From Pseudomonadota bacterium (lineage in GTDB: Bacteria; Pseudomonadota; Alphaproteobacteria; Sphingomonadales; Sphingomonadaceae), in NCBI GenBank assembly GCA_023390415.1, contig JAEWCW010000122.1, positions 1 through 11,853 of the forward strand: a stretch of DNA of 11,853 nt. Reading direction: 5' to 3'. Below the pieces are notes generated by a model. The model was not told where the DNA came from. It worked only from the letters and a program-made list of their open reading frames with translations, and made no database searches. Below, in pieces: positions 8,748 through 11,853 of this stretch. The stretch's first letter is position 1. Every line of letters starts with the position of its first letter. A program made the translations under genes and the position numbers.

Positions 8748-9688
8748 CGGGTCCGGCCGATATTGCAGAGCGAGCGCGGCTGCTCGCCGCGGAACGGCCA
8801 GAGCCGCGTCGACTCGCGCCGGATTGCGCGCGTGTCGAACAGGCGGATGCCGGCGACGCGCTCGATCGCGGCGACGGTCGTCACATGCTCCTCGAGATAG
8901 CGGAGCGCTGCAGGCCCGTCGGGATTGGCCTCATTGTGCGGCATCAGGATGCTCAGCGTCTCAAACTCCCCGGGTCCCCGGTTGACCGCGATGATCTTGT
9001 AGAAATGCGACGGGACCGCGACGCGCGCGGCGCCGCTGTTGGACCGCATCCGCGGGGCGGCCTCGTCGGCGTCACGCGCATTGTCGCCGTCGCGGTCGAA
9101 GACGCTTCCGCTCAGCACGTGGATGGTGCCGTGTTCCTGCGCCCAGAGCCGCGTGATCCCTTCGAGGATCTGCCAGATACCGCGATTGAACTGGCAGGTC
9201 TGGGGCGCCATGTTCGACATGATGAAGCTGTTGTGGCCGGCGATCGCGGAGGTCGACTGGTTGGCGAAGGGCGCGATATGGCCCTGGTCGTAGATCGGCT
9301 CGCGATAGTCTGCAGGTGTCGAGGCCTCCGCCGCCGGAAGCCGGGGATCGGCCCGGAAGCAATCCTCGCGCTCCACGCGGCCCAGCCGCGCCGCCTCGAG
9401 CCGCTCCGCCGTCCACAAAGGCACCCTGAGGTCGCCATCGTAGCGGATGACATAGTCGCGCTGGACGAGCAGGCGCTCGTTGGTGACCGGCCCCGCCTCG
9501 CGCGGCACCCCCCAGGGCAGGTGAGTCCGGATCGAGTCCTGCCGGTCGCGCGCGTTGAGCCAGAGCTGCGCATCCGCCGCCGCCCGCTCCGCCGGCGTGC
9601 AGTTCGCTGCGGCGGCCGGCGCGGCCCAGGCCGTCAGGGTCGAAAGCGCAAGCGCGAAAGCGGCGAGCGCGCGAAATGCATATGTCAT
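8744..9688 (-). CDS. Secreted DNA/RNA non-specific endonuclease (NUC1 family)
   Basis: This 314-residue protein belongs to the beta-beta-alpha-metal endonucleases of the Serratia nuclease/EndoG type, which cut DNA and RNA with one Mg2+. Residues 1-28 form a clear signal peptide (hydrophobic core, APAAAA before NC), so it is exported, to the periplasm or outside. The signature reads DQGH at 134-137 instead of the usual DRGH; the general-base His137 is kept. Asn159 in SNMAPQ (metal ligand) and Glu176 in the following helix are also in place. Residues 198-209 (DRDGDNARDADE) have acidic residues at positions 1, 3, 5, 9 and 12, like an EF-hand calcium loop. Four cysteines (30, 110, 165, 308) could form disulfides after export. 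The ATG at 9688 has GGGAGG 7 bases upstream. Likely role is nucleic acid scavenging or defence against extracellular DNA; this part is inferred. Confidence 0.92.
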   Translation of the reverse strand: MTYAFRALAAFALALSTLTAWAAPAAAANCTPAERAAADAQLWLNARDRQDSIRTHLPWGVPREAGPVTNERLLVQRDYVIRYDGDLRVPLWTAERLEAARLGRVEREDCFRADPRLPAAEASTPADYREPIYDQGHIAPFANQSTSAIAGHNSFIMSNMAPQTCQFNRGIWQILEGITRLWAQEHGTIHVLSGSVFDRDGDNARDADEAAPRMRSNSGAARVAVPSHFYKIIAVNRGPGEFETLSILMPHNEANPDGPAALRYLEEHVTTVAAIERVAGIRLFDTRAIRRESTRLWPFRGEQPRSLCNIGRTR

Positions 9689-9695
9689 GGTCTGC

Positions 9696-9712
9696 CCTCC
9701 CTCGGCGGGAGG
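9696..9712 (-). promoter_or_regulatory. Inverted repeat covering the endonuclease ribosome binding site
   Basis: CCTCCC (9696-9701) and GGGAGG (9707-9712) are exact reverse complements with a 5-base loop. On the minus strand the downstream arm is the GGGAGG ribosome binding site, 7 bases before the ATG at 9688. All but two of the pairs are G-C. In mRNA this hairpin could mask the site, although purine/pyrimidine runs of this kind are not rare in GC-rich DNA. Confidence 0.4.
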
Positions 9713-9841
9713 CTGCGCGCGTCGGGTTGTGGCTAGAATCGGAGACGAATCCGGTTCGGAGGAACCAGCCGCCTAGAGCCGCTCAACCTGATCCGAAATG
9801 GAGTGAAGCACGCAGATTGACGGCGCCGGCGCGCCGAAGAT

Positions 9842-9858
9842 CGGTCCGGATCGGACCG
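9842..9858. promoter_or_regulatory. 17-base palindrome, possible operator
   Basis: CGGTCCG and CGGACCG are perfect 7-base inverted arms around GAT. The site lies 81 bases upstream of the DUF6624 start and 153 bases upstream of the endonuclease start. It is placed as expected for a dimeric regulator acting on one or both genes. No T-run follows on either strand, so it does not look like a terminator. Confidence 0.4.
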
Positions 9859-9939
9859 GCAATTGCGCGGGCCGCGATGCCGGGCCATCCTCGGCTTGCC
9901 CGCCTCGAACGGCCGGCGCCTGCGAGGAGGGATTTCAGC

Positions 9940-10944
9940 GTGACGTCATGGTTTCGCGTTCGAGCCGCATTGCCGGCCTTGCTGCTCCTGTTCGCCGCCG
10001 CTCCGGCCTGGGCCGAGCAGGTCGATCCGACCGGCCGCTGGGCGCTGCATGCCGGCAACCGCACCCTGATGATCCTCGAGATTCGCCGCGACGCGCGGGG
10101 CCCGGGCGGGTGGAGCGGATCGCTGTCGCGGCCCGCCAGCATCGACATGGTCGGCGGCAGCCCGATCGCCGGAAACTATCGCTGGTCGAACATTCGGCCC
10201 CCGATCGAGCAGCGACGGCTCGTCGCCTCGGGGGACTATGGCGACTCGCTCGGCCTCGAGTTTGAGGGCCCACCCGATGACCGCGACCGGGTACGGTTCC
10301 GAGCCTTGCCGGGAGGGGCCTATGCCGAATTGGAATACAATCCCGGTATCGCTGCACCTTTCCGCTTAGTGCGCGCGGCCGCCGGCGAAGCGGTCGCGAC
10401 CGACTGGAATCCCGATCGGGACTACGCCGCCGATCCGGAGTGGCCGAGCAATGCGGAAGCGGCCGCGATGTTCGCCGCCGATCAGGCCGCGCGTCGGGAC
10501 CGTGACCGTATCGACTGGGCGGCCCTCGCGCCTCAGGACGAGGCGCGGCGAGCGCGCATGCGCGGCCTCCTCGACGCCGGCCAGCTGCAGAGCGCCGACG
10601 ACTTCTACCATGCCGCCTTCATCTTCCAGCACGGCTCGGAGCCCGAGGATTATCTCCTCGCCCACGCGCTTGCGATGGTCGCCGTCGCGCGCGGCCGCGC
10701 CGATGCGAGCTGGATCAGCGCGGCGACGCTCGACCGCTATCTTCAGGAGATCGGCCGGCCGCAAATCTTCGGCACCCAATTTCAGACACAGCCGGACGGG
10801 GCCGCCACCCAGGAACCTTTCGCCGCGGACCTAGTGCCGGACGCGCTCCGCACCGCGCTGGGCGTGCCTGCACGGGCAGTGCAGGAAGCGAGAAGGCGGG
10901 CGCTCCAAGCCTCGCCTCCTGCCGCCACACCGCCGCAGCGCTGA
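9940..10944 (+). CDS. Secreted protein with C-terminal DUF6624 domain
   Basis: This 334-residue protein has no assigned function. I chose the GTG at 9940 because GAGGAGGG lies 8 bases upstream and because it puts a clean signal peptide at the N-terminus (hydrophobic core LPALLLLFAAA, likely cut after AWA at residue 25). The frame is open further upstream, but that would bury the signal peptide. Residues 26-145 look beta-rich (GRWALHAGNRTLMILEIRR and later), like a small lipocalin-type barrel; this is a structural guess. Residues 170-310 match the pattern I know as DUF6624: a helix before W193, DDFYHAAFIFQHG (220-232), AHALA from 241, DRYLQEIGRPQ (265-275) and GTQF (278-281). The conserved His, Asp, Gln and Thr could be a catalytic or binding set, but none is proven. 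It ends 4 bases before the convergent etfA. Confidence 0.85.
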   Translation: MTSWFRVRAALPALLLLFAAAPAWAEQVDPTGRWALHAGNRTLMILEIRRDARGPGGWSGSLSRPASIDMVGGSPIAGNYRWSNIRPPIEQRRLVASGDYGDSLGLEFEGPPDDRDRVRFRALPGGAYAELEYNPGIAAPFRLVRAAAGEAVATDWNPDRDYAADPEWPSNAEAAAMFAADQAARRDRDRIDWAALAPQDEARRARMRGLLDAGQLQSADDFYHAAFIFQHGSEPEDYLLAHALAMVAVARGRADASWISAATLDRYLQEIGRPQIFGTQFQTQPDGAATQEPFAADLVPDALRTALGVPARAVQEARRRALQASPPAATPPQR

Positions 10945-10948
10945 GCGC

Positions 10949-11853
10949 CTACAGCTTCTCGGTCAGCTCCGGGACGATCTTGAACAGGTCGCCGACGAGG
11001 CCGATGTCGGCGATCTGGAAGATCGGGGCGTCTTCGTCCTTGTTGATCGCGACGATGACCTTCGAATCCTTCATTCCGGCCAGATGCTGGATCGCGCCGG
11101 AGATTCCGATCGCGATATAGACGCCCGGGGCGACGATCTTGCCGGTCTGGCCGACCTGATAATCGTTGGGCGCATAGCCGGCATCGACCGCGGCGCGCGA
11201 CGCGCCGACCGCGGCGCCGAGCTTGTCGGCGAGCGGATCGATCAGGGCATGGAACTGCTCCGACGATCCGAGCGCGCGGCCGCCCGAGACGATGATGTTG
11301 GCGCTGGTCAGCTCCGGCCGCTCGCTATGCGCGACCTCGGCGCCGACGAAGCTGGACAGGCCCTGGTCGCCGCCCGCGGAGACGGCCTCGATCGTCCCCG
11401 ATCCGCCCTCGCGCGAAGCCTTGTCGAAGGCGGTGCCGCGCACCGTGATCACCTTCTTCGCATCCGACGACTTCACCGTCGCGATCGCGTTGCCGGCATA
11501 GATCGGCCGGGTGAACGTATCCTCGCCCTCGACCGACAGGATGTCCGAGATCTGCATCACGTCGAGGAGGGCTGCGACGCGCGGCGCGACGTTCTTGCCG
11601 GTGGTGGTTGCCGGCGCGAGGAAGGCGTCGTGATGGCTCATCAATTCGACGATCACCGGCGCGACATTCTCGGCGAGCTGGTTGGCGAGCGAGGGATCGT
11701 CGGCGACATGCACCTTGCCGACGCCCGCGATCTTCGCCGCTTCCTCGGCGACCCCGCCGACGCCCGAACCGGCGACCAGCAGATGGACCTCGCCGAGCTT
11801 CGACGCGGCGGTCACCGCGCTGAGGGTCGCGTCCTTGAGCTTGCCCTCTTCAT
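10949..11853 (-). CDS. etfA: Electron transfer flavoprotein subunit alpha (5' end outside window)
   Basis: This is the FAD-binding alpha subunit (FixB family) of the soluble flavoprotein that collects electrons from acyl-CoA and other dehydrogenases and passes them to ETF-ubiquinone oxidoreductase. The gene enters from the right edge. The frame continues past the GTG at 11815 up to the last base (upstream residues EEGKLKDATLSA), so that GTG is not the start; 300 residues are visible and only a short N-terminus is missing. The N-terminal Rossmann-like domain runs to about residue 170. The C-terminal FAD domain shows SGGRALGSSEQF, GASRAAVDAGY, QVGQTGKIVAP, YIAIGISGAIQHLAGM and VAINKDEDAPIF, the family's strongest motifs. 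No key residue appears lost. Its partner etfB usually lies immediately upstream and would be beyond the window; this is from family knowledge. Confidence 0.97.
   Translation of the reverse strand, partial: EEGKLKDATLSAVTAASKLGEVHLLVAGSGVGGVAEEAAKIAGVGKVHVADDPSLANQLAENVAPVIVELMSHHDAFLAPATTTGKNVAPRVAALLDVMQISDILSVEGEDTFTRPIYAGNAIATVKSSDAKKVITVRGTAFDKASREGGSGTIEAVSAGGDQGLSSFVGAEVAHSERPELTSANIIVSGGRALGSSEQFHALIDPLADKLGAAVGASRAAVDAGYAPNDYQVGQTGKIVAPGVYIAIGISGAIQHLAGMKDSKVIVAINKDEDAPIFQIADIGLVGDLFKIVPELTEKL

Larger units (their letters stand above)
9689..9939. other. 251-base divergent gap between endonuclease and DUF6624 genes
   Basis: This gap must hold promoters for both secreted-protein genes. 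Visible structures are the GC inverted repeat beside the endonuclease start (9696-9712), a small stem GGTTC/GAACC with a 4-base loop (9753-9766) and the palindrome at 9842-9858. A plus-strand frame is open through the whole gap, but its Arg/Pro-rich translation resembles no protein and I do not call it. No tRNA or small RNA gene is evident, and no convincing -35/-10 pair was found. Confidence 0.5.

Noticed and set aside
9676..9939. Upstream extension of the DUF6624 reading frame by 88 codons
   Set aside because: It would bury a clear signal peptide, overlaps the nuclease start, and reads as Arg/Pro-rich noise. The GTG at 9940 has a strong ribosome binding site.
11813..11815. GTG as the start codon of etfA
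   Set aside because: The frame continues to the window edge with sequence typical of the EtfA N-terminus, so the gene is cut by the window rather than starting here.

Overview
The window is about 68-70% GC by eye, densely coded, and has no sign of mobile DNA. GyrB, the electron-transfer flavoprotein alpha subunit and the accessory proteins look alphaproteobacterial, most likely from the order Sphingomonadales. This placement is an inference from protein sequence style and base composition, not from a search. Nine protein genes occupy nearly the whole window. I see no tRNA, rRNA, CRISPR array, insertion sequence or phage gene. The longest gene-free stretch is 251 bases (9689-9939).

Layout from left to right: gyrB (+) is followed by a small DUF2218 protein (+), which ends 4 bases from the 3' end of an exported YfbK-type von Willebrand factor A protein (-). 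Next come a membrane-bound GGDEF-EAL cyclic-di-GMP enzyme (-) and a single-domain PilZ protein (-). Across a 131-base divergent promoter region lies a second PilZ protein (+), then an acetylpolyamine amidohydrolase-like deacetylase (+). The deacetylase meets a secreted DNA/RNA non-specific endonuclease (-) at overlapping stop codons. After a 251-base divergent gap come a secreted DUF6624 protein (+) and the 3' part of etfA (-), which runs off the right edge.

The most coherent functional unit is 4811-7702. It holds one enzyme with intact synthesis (GGDEF) and breakdown (EAL) motifs for cyclic-di-GMP, next to two different PilZ proteins that keep the nucleotide-binding motifs. This looks like a local make/break/sense module. 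The exported VWA protein downstream of the enzyme on the same strand could be an output or an unrelated neighbour. The flanking genes are housekeeping (gyrB, etfA) or accessory hydrolases.

Two sequence-level themes stand out. First, every convergent gene pair ends within 4 bases or overlaps, leaving no room for terminators. Second, several start sites (DUF2218, VWA, deacetylase, endonuclease) sit in or against perfect or near-perfect inverted repeats. The strongest are a 9-bp repeat that includes the VWA start codon and a 10-pair all-GC hairpin flush with the deacetylase ATG. I do not see an unmistakable new multi-gene system; the best candidates are the cyclic-di-GMP cluster and the start-site hairpins.
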